The notes: generated by a model from the letters alone, not told the origin. Positions 24,545 through 34,659 are shown, counted from the stretch's first letter. The stretch: 64,000 nucleotides of DNA from JADJPO01 sp963724535 (GCA_963724535.1 CAVRVD010000017.1:434001-498000); one strand, 5' to 3'. Translations and numbers: made by a program.

Positions 24545-24800
24545 CCTGCCGAGTGCCGGTGGCGGCGGCAGCAGGTGCAGGACCTCGAGCTCACGGGCAC
24601 TCAACGATTCGGTGAGGCTGCTCGACGCGACCGACTCCTGCGGCTCCGTCGCGCGGTGGGCGGGTGCGCCGACGACCGGGACCTGGCAGGCTGCCAGCAG
24701 TGATCGCGCGAACGCGCGGCACCGGGCCCTCAGCGAGCGACTCCACAAGCGGGGCGACGAGCGGGCCGTACGTGCGAAGGCGCGCGCCTCGGCAGCATGC
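24545..24800 (-). pseudogene. MalT-type LuxR regulator remnant
   Basis: In mixed minus-strand frames: an EARAFARTYGPLVAPLVESL-like helix, LLAACQVPVVGAP, then SLTESLSARELEVLHLL, which is the linker and the first helix of a LuxR HTH. The DNA-recognition half of the HTH and the whole ATPase region are missing. A dead fragment of a large regulator, facing the operon it may once have controlled. Confidence 0.5.
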
Positions 24801-24936
24801 GTGGTGCGGGGTGGTCCTCCCGGGACGCGGCTCCCGACGGGCGGTTCTGCGATGTGGTTCGACACGACGGTCCTCCTGAAGGCTTGCGGCTGAAAGGGTT
24901 GCGACCGAAGGGTTGCGCTGGCGCTCGGGCTGCGGA

Positions 24937-25813
24937 TTACAGCCCGAGCATGAAGGCGTTGCGGACGGCGTCGTTGACGGCGTGCGCCAGGGCCGGTCCG
25001 GTCAGGTTGCGGGTGCGGCGCCACGCGAACGACAGGGGTACGCCGAGCAGGACGTGCACCGCGACCAGCTCCACGAGCTGCAGCGGAAATGGCAGACCGC
25101 TGGAGACGGGAAGGTGCCAGATGCCCCACAGCGCGGACACGAAGGCGGCCGACTGCCAGCCGCCTGCCTCACGGTCGTGGTGCACGTGCGCGTCGAGTGC
25201 TCCCCGGAAGGCGACCTCCTCGAGCAGGAAGGTCGCCGGGAAGTACAGCGCGGTGTACTTGGCGAGTGCGGCAACGGCCGCCGCCGCGGGCAGCGGTGTC
25301 CCGGTCGCGATGTGCAGTACCCCGTACACAGCGCACAGCGCCATGCCGCTCGACCCGACGGCGATCGGCAGGGCGGCCGAGCGCAGCGCGCCCAGTACCG
25401 AGCCGGCGCGCAGCGCGAACGCGGCGCAGACCGCACCGGCCATGGCCGCGAGGTACCAACCGAGCAGGGTCCAGTCGCCTGCCGCCAGAGCCCGGAGTGC
25501 GTAGAACCCCGGGACGACGGCAACGGCGGCCGACACGGCGAGACCCCGCCTGCCCAGGAAGAAGCGGGTCGTGCCGCCGGCGAACAGCTCGCGCAGCGGG
25601 CGGCGGCGCACGAGCACCTGGAAGCCAAGGGTCAGCGGGACACCCAGGAGCAGATAGCCGTTGGCGCTGACCGGCAGCAGGTACCCGGCCGCCACCCAGA
25701 CGGCGACGAACGCGACTGCCTCGACGACGCGCCGGCGCCTGGACGTGTCGGGGCGCGGCCGGCCGGCCGGCCGAGAGTGCGACGGTGCCCGGTGGGTTCG
25801 GGTGGAGGGCCAT
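24937..25813 (-). pseudogene. CPBP intramembrane protease out of frame at a GGCC repeat
   Basis: The main frame (24937-25695) encodes a polytopic CPBP protease with LLEEVAFRGALDAH near its middle, SALWGIWHLP, and a C-terminal HAVNDAVRNA, i.e. the EExxxR, FxxxH-like and HxxxD-type motifs. Its natural start, ATG 25813 behind CGGAG, is in another frame. The join falls at four tandem GGCC units (25757-25772). With three units, ATG 25813 reads straight into the protease (SAGRPRPDTSRRRRVVEAVAF) as one 290-residue protein. As sequenced the gene is off, or it starts at GTG 25695 without its first helix. Confidence 0.75.
25757..25772. repeat. (GGCC)4 tetranucleotide repeat inside the CPBP gene
   Basis: Four perfect units. 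Loss of one unit restores the reading frame from ATG 25813. A tract of this type can gain or lose units by slippage, so it is a candidate on/off switch. Confidence 0.7.
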
Positions 25814-25908
25814 GGCTCGAATCTCCGATCGGGATGCGCGGTGGGCCGGGTCGTGGCTCGGGGTGGTCCGATGGAACGGCTCGGTGCTGGGGCGCCGGCG
25901 CGGCACGG

Positions 25909-26321
25909 TCAGCCGCGGAACGGGGCGGCCGTCACGGCCAGGTCGAACGCGCCGAACCGGCGCAGGAACGCGGCCCGAAGACGCCGAGCCCGGCGTCGGC
26001 GAGAGCTGGTACGCGACCCGGCCTAGCCCGGGCGACCCGGGCGCTGGACCGGTGAAGTCGACCTGCGGCACGGGCGTGGCGAGTCCGATGTCGGGTCAGA
26101 GCGGAGTCGGGGGTTGGTCGCTGGCTGAGTGCGACCGGCGCTCTGCGGCCGGAGTTGATCCGCAGGAGCGTCGAGATCCGATCTGCGGCGTTGAACGCAA
26201 GGGTGCTCGCGAGGGGCCGGAGCAGGCTTCGTCGCTCGGCGGCCGTGAGCAGCCCGCCTGTGCCCTCCACCCAGGTGTGGGTGCCGAGGTCGGTCGTGGG
26301 GGCGGTCGGTGTGCCACGCAT
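25909..26321 (-). pseudogene. HD-domain-type protein remnant with core deleted
   Basis: ATG 26321 follows a strong GGGGAGGA. The first 75 residues (TWVEGTGGLLTAAERRSLLR, DRISTLLRINSG, PTPDSAL) look like the N-terminus of HD-domain hydrolases related to cyanamide hydratase. The end, in another frame (LADAGLGVFGP then AFLRRFGAFDLAVTAAPFRG), looks like a matching C-terminus. The metal-binding HD core is missing. The family call is tentative. The internal deletion is clear if the call is right. Confidence 0.35.
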
Positions 26322-26480
26322 GAGGTCCTCCCCTGAGCGTGCGGCGAACGGGCCGGTCCAATACGGCGCCACTGCGCCGCCTACCTCAGGCTGGTGGTGT
26401 CGCGTGAGGGTCGCCCCGGCGAAAAGTGCCGGGATCCGCAGGCAGCAGCCCTGGTCGGTGGGTGGGCGTAGGGTCGCCTC

Positions 26481-29210
26481 GTGCTGCACGGGAGGGACGC
26501 CGAACGGGGGCGTCTCGCCGCACTGCTCGATGACGCGTGCGGGGGCCGGACCGGCACTCTGCTGCTGCATGGTGAGCCTGGGGTGGGCAAGTCCGCGCTG
26601 CTCGAGGACCTCGTCGCCAACGCCGGCAACGATGTGCGAGTGCTGCGGACGCAGGGGATTGAGTCCGAGGCGCCGCTGGCGTTCGCCGCGCTGCACCGGC
26701 TGCTACGTCCAGTCTTCGGCCTTCTCGACCGGCTACCGCCCCCGCAAGCCCGCTCGCTGCGGGCCGTTTTCGGCCAGGAGGACGACGTCTCGGTGGAGCC
26801 GTTCCTGGTGGCGCTGGCGACACTGTCCGTGCTCACGGAGGCGGCCGAGGACGCACCCGTGCTGTGCGTCCTCGACGACGCGCAATGGCTCGACCAGGCC
26901 ACCGCGGACGCGGTGCTGGTCGCCTCTCGGCGACTGGGCGCCGACCGGGTCGCCGTCGTGTTCGCCGCCCGTGACGGAGAGGGCCGGACGTTCGCGCCAG
27001 ACGACGTCCCGAAGATGGCTCTTACGCCGCTGACAGGCGCGCCAGCGCGGGCCTTGCTCGTCGAGTCGGCTGGTGGCGCCGTACCCGATGAGGTCGCCGA
27101 CCGGCTGCTGACCCAGGCCGCCGGGAACCCCCTGGCGCTGGTCGAGCTGCCGACCACACTCAGCCGTGAGCAGCTGGCCGGCGCCGTACCGATCCCGGCG
27201 CAGCTGCGTCTCACCTCCGGTATGGAGCGCCTCTTCCTGGACCGGTGCCGCCGGTTGCCGCCGCCGGTGCAGACTCTGCTGCTGGTCGCCGCGGCCGATG
27301 ACTCCGGTCAGGTCGCGGCGGTGCGCCGGGCGGCTGCACTCCTGGACGTCGACGCCGGTGCACTCGAGGCGGCGGAACGGTCCGGGCTGATCGTGGTCGA
27401 CGGCGGCAACGTGCGGGTCCGGCACCCGCTGGTCCGGTCCGCGGTGTACCAGGCCGCGACGAGTGGGGAACGCCGCGAGGCGCATCGGGCGCTTGCCGAA
27501 GCCATCGACGCCAGCGACGACCCTGACCGGCACGCTTGGCACAGGGCGGCGGCCGTCGACACCCCGGACGCGGCGGTCGTGGCGGATCTTGACGCGGCCG
27601 CAGCGCGTGCCGAGCGACGCGGCGGGTACGCCGCTGCAGCCGCGGCGTACGAGCGCGCCGCCGAGCTCACCACCAGCGAGCAGCCCCGCGCCGCACGCCT
27701 GTTCGCCGCCGCCCGCAACGCGTGGGCCGCCGGTCAGACCCCTCAGGCGCGCACACTGACTACGGCCGCTCGCGAGCACGCCGTCGACCGGGTCTTGCGC
27801 GCCGACATCGATCGCCTGCGTGGTCGGATCGAGGTCAATGTCGGGTCCGCCGTCGCCGCGCACGGCATGTTCACTACAGCCGCCGGTGCCGTCGCGGTCG
27901 ACGACCCGACTCGCGCGCTCGAGCTGGCGGTCGCCGCGGCGCTGCTGAGCGCCCACGGCGCTAACAGCGGCACCACCGTGGACGTGAGCGCCCTCGCGAC
28001 CGAATCCGTTACCGGCGACAACACACGGACCCGCTGCCTGGGCCACCTGCTGCTCAGCCTGACCCAGGCGTCCGCACACGACTGGGCGGCCGGCCTGGCA
28101 TCCCTGCGAGCTGCACTGCACGCCGGCACAGCCGTCGTCGACCCCGATGTCCTGGCCCACCTCGGCAACGCGGCCCTGCACCTGGGAGACGACGAAGCCC
28201 ACAGCCGGTGCTTCGCGCGGATGGTCGCCGGCGCGCGGGACGCCGGCGCCGCCATGCTCGTTCTGTACTCGCTGCCCCGACTCGGCTTCACCCAGCTCGT
28301 TACCGGCCAGTGGACAGCCCTGCGCAGCACCGCCGAGGAAGCGCTCGCGCTCAGCATCAGCGCCGGACAGCGCCCGCTCGCCGCCGCCCCCCTCGGCCTG
28401 ATCACCCTGCTCGCCGCCCTACAGGGCCGACCCACCGCCGAGTACGACCAGCTGCTGGCCGACCTCGACGCAGCGGCCCTGCAACCGCTCGGCGTGCTCG
28501 CCGACCCCGTCCACGACCTCACGTGCTGGGCCCAAGGCACCCGCGCCGCCCACGACGGCGACGTACGGACCGCTCTGCACCATCTCGGCAGCATCCGTTC
28601 GAGCGCGCTGGGCCGGCTCGCCGCTCTCGACCGCATCGAGGCCGCCGTCCGCGCCGGTGACCGTCAACGGGCTGCGACGTGGATCGAGCAGCTCGCCCCC
28701 TTTGCCGACGGCACCCAGTGGCCGTGGGCGCTGGCCGCCGTCGACCACGGCCGCGCCCTACTCGCCGAACCAGCTGAAGCGCCCCCGCTGTTCGAGCGCG
28801 CCCTAGCTCACCACGCCCACGCCGGCGGCCACCCGTACGACCGGGCCCGGACCCACCTCGCCTACGGCGAGTTCCTACGCCGCTCCCAGCGTCGCGTCGA
28901 CGCACGCACCCACCTGCGGGCCGCGCTGGAGACGTTCGAGGACCTGCGCGCCGAGCCGCTCGCCGCCCGGGCGACCCAGGAACTGCGCGCATCCGGGGAG
29001 ACCGCCCGCAAACGTGACGTGTCGACGCAGCTGAAGCTCACCCCGATGGAACGACAGGTGGCCGACCTGGTCGGCCAGGGCATGTCTAACAAAGACGTCG
29101 CCGCCCAGTGCTGGGTGTCGCACCGAACCGTGGCCTTCCACCTGCGGAACATCTTCACCAAGGCGGGGGTCACCTCCCGCGGTGAGCTCGCCCGGCTCGA
29201 CCTCACGTAG
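26481..29210 (+). CDS. large ATP-binding LuxR-family (LAL) regulator
   Basis: 909 residues from GTG 26481. Walker A GEPGVGKS at 31-38, Walker B VLCVLDDAQWLD near 128-139, a winged-helix-like segment, a long tetratricopeptide-type helical region (about 340-830), and a C-terminal LuxR HTH (LTPMERQVADLVGQGMSNKD; WVSHRTVAFHLRNI). LAL regulators use ATP and a bound effector to activate degradation, antibiotic or stress genes. The target is unknown. The flanking alpha/beta hydrolase (convergent) and the HD-like remnant (divergent) are candidates. Intact, normal family length. Confidence 0.9.
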   Translation: MLHGRDAERGRLAALLDDACGGRTGTLLLHGEPGVGKSALLEDLVANAGNDVRVLRTQGIESEAPLAFAALHRLLRPVFGLLDRLPPPQARSLRAVFGQEDDVSVEPFLVALATLSVLTEAAEDAPVLCVLDDAQWLDQATADAVLVASRRLGADRVAVVFAARDGEGRTFAPDDVPKMALTPLTGAPARALLVESAGGAVPDEVADRLLTQAAGNPLALVELPTTLSREQLAGAVPIPAQLRLTSGMERLFLDRCRRLPPPVQTLLLVAAADDSGQVAAVRRAAALLDVDAGALEAAERSGLIVVDGGNVRVRHPLVRSAVYQAATSGERREAHRALAEAIDASDDPDRHAWHRAAAVDTPDAAVVADLDAAAARAERRGGYAAAAAAYERAAELTTSEQPRAARLFAAARNAWAAGQTPQARTLTTAAREHAVDRVLRADIDRLRGRIEVNVGSAVAAHGMFTTAAGAVAVDDPTRALELAVAAALLSAHGANSGTTVDVSALATESVTGDNTRTRCLGHLLLSLTQASAHDWAAGLASLRAALHAGTAVVDPDVLAHLGNAALHLGDDEAHSRCFARMVAGARDAGAAMLVLYSLPRLGFTQLVTGQWTALRSTAEEALALSISAGQRPLAAAPLGLITLLAALQGRPTAEYDQLLADLDAAALQPLGVLADPVHDLTCWAQGTRAAHDGDVRTALHHLGSIRSSALGRLAALDRIEAAVRAGDRQRAATWIEQLAPFADGTQWPWALAAVDHGRALLAEPAEAPPLFERALAHHAHAGGHPYDRARTHLAYGEFLRRSQRRVDARTHLRAALETFEDLRAEPLAARATQELRASGETARKRDVSTQLKLTPMERQVADLVGQGMSNKDVAAQCWVSHRTVAFHLRNIFTKAGVTSRGELARLDLT

Positions 29211-29235
29211 GCGAGCCGCGCACGGACGCCGCGGG

Positions 29236-30666
29236 TCATCGGTCCAGCGGCCCTGCGCCACGGACCGATGCGACGACGTCGAGGATCGCCCGACTCGTGG
29301 CAACCGCGGGTTCTTCCTCCAGGATCATCGCCCCGTGGGTGGCGCCGTCGACGACGCGGTGCACGCTGTTGGTCGACAAGCTGGCCAAGTGGTTCTGCGC
29401 TTTGGACCAGGCGGCATCGTGTCCGCTGCCGGCTGTCAGGACGACCAGAGGCTTGTCGGCGAAGTCACGCAGTGAGGCTGCTTCCTCTATGGAGGCATTC
29501 GCCTGGACGTACTCGTCGATCGTGCTGCGCACATGGCCGGCGGTCGCCAGGCTGGCGCGGACCTCGTCCCGGGACCGCGGCGGCAGGCTGCCGTAGTCGC
29601 TCTGCCCGTAGAGGCGGGCCAGACCAAGTCGACCCGACGTCGAGACCAGTGCGGAGACACGGCTCATGAGGTCGGAGGAGCCCCGGCCGTCGGGCGATGC
29701 TGCTGCCGGTGTCGCCGCCGCTCTCGGTGCGGTGGAGTCGATCAGCACCATTCCGGCGACCTCGTCGGGGTAGCGGGCGGCGAAGGTGAGTGTGTAGAGG
29801 CCGCCGAAGGAATGGCCCGCGAGCACGTACGGACCGGGAACCTTCGCGCGATGCAGCGCCGTGTGGAGGTCGGTTGCTATCTGCGTTCCGTCCTGCGGGG
29901 CGTCAGCCGGTTCGCTCCACCCGCGACCGGCGCGGTCGTAGACGCAGACCCGGGTGTTCCGGGCGACGGCCGGCGTGATCCACCCGAGGACCGAGGACAT
30001 GTCGCCTGCACCCGGCTGGAGCACGACGGTGGGAGCGCCGGAGCCGGTGCAGTTCAGGTGCAGCCGGTGTCCGCCGACGTCGACGAGCTGACCGGGCATC
30101 GGGTAGGCCTTGGCGTCGGCGGCTTCCCGCACGGTCTCGTAGGCGCCGCCGATCGAGGCAAGAGCCAGCGTCGCGAGGACCGGGTAGATCAGCCGGCGTC
30201 CGCTTCGGCTGTGAAGCTGCCGACGGGCGCGGGCGATCACCCAGACCGCCGACGCCAGCATGGCGGGGGGCCACACCCAGTTGAGCGCCTCGTGCACTGA
30301 GGAGCCGAACCCCAGCAGGAGAAGACCGCCGACTCCCATGAGCAGCGCTGGAGCCGCGGCCCATCGCTGCGGCTGAGCGGTGAACCGCACCGAGAGCCCG
30401 GCCAACATCGCCCAGCCGAGCGCGAACCCGCACAGGACTGCGCCAGTGATGGCGCTGTCCTCTGCCGGGATGAACGGGGCGGCGACCAGCAGGAGAGCAG
30501 CGAGCAGTCCGGTGGCTAGCGACCCGGCCACGATCCGACCGATGTGTCCCGTCGGGGCGGTACCGGGGCCGGCCTGCCCGCCGGGCGAGGTGGCCGTCGG
30601 CGCGGTGGGCGACGCAGGAGCAGCGGGTTGTGGCACCGGGCGGGACGGGGCGGTGTGGCTGGTCAT
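29236..30666 (-). CDS. membrane-anchored alpha/beta hydrolase
   Basis: 476 residues from ATG 30666. A Pro-rich N-terminus, then about five membrane helices (residues 45-190), then an alpha/beta-hydrolase domain facing one side of the membrane. VVLQPGAGDMSS is the oxyanion region, AGHSFGG holds the nucleophile Ser, VLIDST the acid-turn, and DGATHGAM the catalytic His. Esterase or lipase-like activity on an amphipathic substrate is likely. The substrate is unknown. It ends 26 bp from the LAL regulator stop, convergent. An inverted repeat lies 72 bp upstream of its start. Confidence 0.85.
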   Translation of the reverse strand: MTSHTAPSRPVPQPAAPASPTAPTATSPGGQAGPGTAPTGHIGRIVAGSLATGLLAALLLVAAPFIPAEDSAITGAVLCGFALGWAMLAGLSVRFTAQPQRWAAAPALLMGVGGLLLLGFGSSVHEALNWVWPPAMLASAVWVIARARRQLHSRSGRRLIYPVLATLALASIGGAYETVREAADAKAYPMPGQLVDVGGHRLHLNCTGSGAPTVVLQPGAGDMSSVLGWITPAVARNTRVCVYDRAGRGWSEPADAPQDGTQIATDLHTALHRAKVPGPYVLAGHSFGGLYTLTFAARYPDEVAGMVLIDSTAPRAAATPAAASPDGRGSSDLMSRVSALVSTSGRLGLARLYGQSDYGSLPPRSRDEVRASLATAGHVRSTIDEYVQANASIEEAASLRDFADKPLVVLTAGSGHDAAWSKAQNHLASLSTNSVHRVVDGATHGAMILEEEPAVATSRAILDVVASVRGAGPLDR

Positions 30667-30737
30667 GATGTCAGGGCTCCCCTGGTCGTATGCTCGGACG
30701 GTCACGTGTCCACGGTCGTCGTCTCGCCAGGACGTCG

Positions 30738-30757
30738 CCCCGGTCAAATGACCGGGG
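30738..30757. promoter_or_regulatory. inverted repeat upstream of the hydrolase
   Basis: Perfect 9-bp arms CCCCGGTCA / TGACCGGGG separated by AA, then TTT. The 2-nt centre suits a repressor operator better than a terminator. 72 bp upstream of the hydrolase ATG. Confidence 0.45.
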
Positions 30758-30986
30758 TTTCCGACGTTCGCCCGCAGGAGCTGCTCCCACTTCCGCAGAC
30801 GAGAGCCGGTCACGACCGGGTCGGTCCTCGTGCACCTCGTGCCGCGTGCGCCCCGACGAGCCGGGACTCGGTCGTCGAAGCCCGGCATGCCGAGGGCTTG
30901 CCGGGAGCGGTGGCGCCGGGGACCGTCCTCGCCGTCGCAGGGGTCGGCGGGTGTGATCCCACCGGGCTTGGGGCGCGCAGCGGCGG

Positions 30987-31577
30987 TCAGTCCTGGGCGG
31001 CCTGGGCCGCGTCGACGGTGAAGGTGGTGGCGATCACGGTCCCGTCGCCGGTGCGGAATTGGCCCCAGAGCCGGTAGCGGCCGGCGGCGGGGATGGCGGC
31101 GTGGACGTCGAGGCCGGGACCGAGGGTCTGGGCGGGCAGGGCGAAGACGGGGTTGCCGGCGGTGTCGTTCGCCTCGGCGTGATCGTGGGCGAAGCCACGC
31201 CCGTCGACGGGCATGACCACGATGTGACCGGCGGCGGCGAGGTAGGGCCGCACGGTGGTGATCGGCGTGCCGGTGCTGGCGTCGGTGGGGACGTTAACGT
31301 CGACGGTGACGCCAGCGCCGGCGGCGACTCCGGTGAGGTAGGCGGGGTCGGCGAGACGCCGACCCACGCTGGGCCGCAGGTCGCCAGCGGTGGCGGGCCG
31401 CGGAAGCTGCGCAGCCGCAGCGCGTTTGGTGACGACGCTGACCGAGCTCATGGCCATCGCGGCGGTGAGCGAGGGGTTGAGGAGCGTCCCGTTGAACGGG
31501 TAGAGGACACCGGCGGCGACCGGGATGAGCAACACGTTGTAGGCGATGGGCGCACTGCCGGCCGAAGTCAGGCTCAT
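30987..31577 (-). CDS. copper P-type ATPase C-terminus fused to a secreted domain (truncated gene)
   Basis: 196 residues from ATG 31577 behind a strong GGAGGT. Residues 10-50 (PIAYNVLLIPVAAGVLYPFN then AAMAMSSVSVVT) are the last transmembrane segments of a P1B-type heavy-metal ATPase. The catalytic and metal-binding domains are absent. A hydrophobic stretch that is too short and polar follows. Residues 100-196 are an immunoglobulin-like domain with HIVVMPVDGRGFAHDHAEAN and YRLWGQFRTGDGTVI, known at the end of some actinobacterial metal-handling proteins. The large N-terminal deletion argues for a remnant. The ribosome site and open frame suggest it can still be made. Confidence 0.6.
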   Translation of the reverse strand: MSLTSAGSAPIAYNVLLIPVAAGVLYPFNGTLLNPSLTAAMAMSSVSVVTKRAAAAQLPRPATAGDLRPSVGRRLADPAYLTGVAAGAGVTVDVNVPTDASTGTPITTVRPYLAAAGHIVVMPVDGRGFAHDHAEANDTAGNPVFALPAQTLGPGLDVHAAIPAAGRYRLWGQFRTGDGTVIATTFTVDAAQAAQD

Positions 31578-31840
31578 GTAGACCTCCGATCCTGCGCTGA
31601 TGCCCGTTTCGTGGCCTGATTGGCCGCTGTGGGGATGTCTGGCCTGGCCTTCAACGTCACGAGCCGAGCCGCAGCCGTGGCCGTGACCGTGACCAACACG
31701 GTGAGGGTGCTGACCACCACGGCCAGATCTGGGGCCCAGGTCCAGGCTCGCGATGGTCGCGCTGGCCGACGGTGGTCTCGTGCGGTCCGTGCGACACGCC
31801 AGTCCGCGACGACTGTCCCGCCCAAGGGAGGCGCCCTCAC
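31574..31840 (-). CDS. possible small membrane protein upstream of the ATPase remnant
   Basis: Up to 88 residues with one membrane helix (DLAVVVSTLTVLVTVTATAAARL) and a basic tail. Its stop overlaps the start of the ATPase remnant by 4 bp (ATGA), which suggests real coupling. The N-terminal 35 residues are Arg-rich and doubtful. A plus-strand frame across 31838-32009 ending VLAVTDRPHTAPLRR is also open but has no credible start. I cannot decide which strand, if either, is used. Confidence 0.3.
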   Translation of the reverse strand: MRAPPLGGTVVADWRVARTARDHRRPARPSRAWTWAPDLAVVVSTLTVLVTVTATAAARLVTLKARPDIPTAANQATKRASAQDRRST

Positions 31841-32094
31841 CTACCGCCTGCTCGCCGCGGTGCTCATCGGATTGCCGTCCCTGACCGGATTCGGATGGGC
31901 ACGACCCGACGAGCTGCGCCCCGCCGGGATGCTCAGTCCAGCGCAGATCCCCGTGCTGGCAGTGACCGACCGTCCTCACACGGCGCCGTTGCGGCGTCCC
32001 GTCGCGTGAGGGCTGCCCCCTCCCCGCCGTGCGGCCCACCCCCTCCCGGCCGGCACCGTGGACCGGCATGATCGTCCCGGGAGGTGTGCCGGAA

Positions 32095-32466
32095 GTGGCT
32101 GTCGTGCGGGTGCTGGTGGTCGACGACCAGGCGCCGTTCCTGCGCGCCATGACCTCCGTGGTCGAGGAGACCCACGGGTTCGAGGTCGTCGGCCAGGCAT
32201 CGTCTGGCGAGGAGTCCCTCGTCATCGCTGTCGAGCTGCTCCCGGACCTGGTGCTGATGGACGTCAACCTGCCCGGCATCGACGGGCTCGAGGCCACCCG
32301 ACGGCTGCGCGCGGGCGACTCCCCGCCGGTTGTGTTGCTGCTGTCCACCTATGACGAGGATGCCGGCGAGGACTTCGTCGCCGAGTCCGGCGCCGCGGCC
32401 TACCTGACCAAGTCGGCGTTCGGGCCGGACCGGCTCGAACATGTCTGGTTCACTGCCGTCCGCTGA
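32095..32466 (+). CDS. single-domain response regulator receiver
   Basis: 123 residues from GTG 32095 behind GGGAGGT. Receiver fold with the acidic pair in LVVDDQAPF, phospho-acceptor Asp in LVLMDVNLPG, Thr/Ser in LLLSTYDED and Lys in YLTKSAFG. No output domain follows, so it would act through protein contacts, as a phosphate sink, or as a NarL-type regulator that has lost its HTH. It converges on the degenerate kinase at 32597. The two kinases and the NarL regulator at 39613 are potential partners. Confidence 0.75.
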   Translation: MAVVRVLVVDDQAPFLRAMTSVVEETHGFEVVGQASSGEESLVIAVELLPDLVLMDVNLPGIDGLEATRRLRAGDSPPVVLLLSTYDEDAGEDFVAESGAAAYLTKSAFGPDRLEHVWFTAVR

Positions 32467-32596
32467 TCCCTTGCCGGAGAGCATTGCTGACAAGGCGCTG
32501 AGGCCCGATTCCGATGTCAGCGGCTCGCTGCTGCGCAGGAAGGGCAGCTGTGGCCGACGAGTGCCCAGGCCAGGTGCGCCGGCCAGTGCGACGTGC

Positions 32597-34659
32597 TCAT
32601 GGCTCAGCCACCCGTTCCGGCGCCGGCGCCGGCAACCGGACCTCGACGACGGTGTGGCCGTCTTCCCCGGTCTTCGACACCGAGCCGCCTGCCGCCTCGA
32701 CCCGGTCGCGGATGAGGCCCAGCGGCAGGCCGCCGCGATCACTGCCGCTCACGACCAGCTGTAGCTGGTCGCCGCCCGCGGTCAGCATCACTTCGACGGG
32801 GGCGCCGAGGTCGCGCGTCGCCTCGGCCACGCAGAAGTAGGCCGCGGCCTCGACCCGCGGGTCGAAGCGCCGACCGGTGGCGGAGTCCTCGACCACCAGC
32901 CGCCCGGTGCCCCCGGTCCGGGCGAGAAGCGAGCCGAGCGCGGTCGGGAGGCCGGAGCGGGCCAGCTGGGCCGGGAAGACGCCCCGGGTGATCTCCCGGA
33001 GCGCTTCCAGGGCGGCGTTCGCCGACTCGACCAGCGGCCCGAGCAGTGCCGCGTCCAGCGCGGCTGGGGCGTCGCGGTCGGCGTGGGACAGTTGCCGCAG
33101 CCGGTCCGGGAGCGGCGCCAGGTGCAGGACCACCTGCCGGGCGATAGACCGTTCGAGCCGGCTCCGTTCGGCGTGGCCGGCGGTGATCAGCCGCCGGCGG
33201 GACTCGGTCAGCTCGTGGGTGCGATGGCCGAGCTGTTCCACCCGACCCGACAGCTCGGCGGTCAGCCGGGCGTTGCGGAAGGCCATTCCGGCATGGTCGG
33301 CCAGATCCGCCAGCAGCCGTTTCTCGCGGTCGCGCAGCGGGTGTCCGGCCGGCATCGCCACCGTGATGCTGCCGAGCCGTTCCCCACGGTCGACGACCGG
33401 CATCTCGACACCGGAGGCCGCCGAGTCGGCCGCGCTGAACGGCGGCCAGACCGCCAGCCGGTCGGGCCCCCCTCGACGTGGAGCAGCACGGTGGCCCGGC
33501 TCGCGTTGACCGCGTGCGCGGCCGCGTCGGCCACCGCCGGCAGCAGCGCCGACGGGTCGGGGCTGCCCCCGAGGCGGAGGCTGAAGTCGGCGAGCGCCTC
33601 GTAGGGGGCGGCCGCGGCGCCGAACGCGAGCCGGTCGGCGACCCGGACTACCCGGCGGCGCAGCGGCTGGAAGGCCATCGCCACCAGGGCGGTCGCGAAC
33701 AGCGACGGCCAGAAACCGCCGGTACCCCCGCCGACAGCGAGGCCGACGACCACGACGACGAGCACGTAACCGACCGCCACCAGTCCGGTGGCCAGGGCGA
33801 GCACCAGGGCCCGGTTGACGATCAGGTCGATGTCGAGCAGTCGGTGGCGCAGCACCGCGACCGCGACACAGAGCGGGAACGCGAGGTAGGCGACGAACAC
33901 CGGCAGCTGGGCGGCAAGCCAGACCGGCCGGTCGGTGCCCAGCTCCCCGCCCTGGATGAGCGAGACGACAAGCACGAGCACCAGGCCGAACGCCAGGAAG
34001 GCGGCCGACGACGCGATCCACAGGAGCTGGCGCCGCACGTCGTCCCTGGCCCGTCTCAGGCGCAGCACCAGTGACACGGCTGAGGCGATCAGACCGGCAG
34101 CGAACAGAAGGGTTCCTACGTTGATCAGCGGCCCCGAGACGGCGCGGTAGCCAGCCTCCTCGCCGTACACGAAGTCGCCGGCGCGGATCGTCAGCGTCCC
34201 AAGCGTGCGCAGGCCGAGGCCGGCCACGGCGACCCGGGCCGCCCAGCGCCAACGGGGTGAGAGCAGGTGACCGTCGGGCGAGATGAGGAACACCATGGTC
34301 ACCGCGGTGAAAGCCGGCCAGCCCAACAGGGATGACACCCATCCCGACACGTGGGCCCAGGACGGGGAACCGGGTCCGTCGCCGTCGAGCACCCAGACGC
34401 TGTACGCCTCGGTGGCCAGCGTCACCGAGATCAGGCTCGCGACGCACAGCAGCCAGCCGAGCGGCTGCCTCGGGTAGCGCGAGACGATGAGCGCACCCAT
34501 CAGCGCGCAGCCCGCACCGGCCAGAGTGACCAGCGGCCATCCGTGGTCCGCCCACGTCGCCTCGCTGAGGAGCGGGCGGTAAGCCGCTGTGAAGGCGGTG
34601 TCCACGATGACGGCGACTGCTGTCAGGCCGACGACGGCCCAGGCGATCCGGGCGCGCAC
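32597..34659 (-). pseudogene. degenerate NarL-type sensor kinase, frameshifted at a G6 tract
   Basis: GTG 34659 opens a protein with about eight membrane helices (residues 10-340), then a GAF domain. At six consecutive G (33467-33472, C on the plus strand) the frame breaks. The second frame carries the rest of the GAF domain, a DHp-like helix and an ATPase-like domain to 32597. The DHp box reads ERSRLERSIARQVVLHLAPL: the phospho-acceptor His of the usual IHDGAQ motif is replaced. The ATPase N-box Asn is changed (FCVAEATRDL) and the G1 box is SGSDRGG. Even with the frame repaired it would be a pseudokinase. It starts 1 bp after the stop of the intact kinase. Confidence 0.75.

Noticed and set aside
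31620..32009. Plus-strand ORF opposite the small membrane ORF near 31.7 kb
   Set aside because: The hydrophobic stretch near its end is plausible but there is no start or ribosome site in a sensible place. Left undecided.
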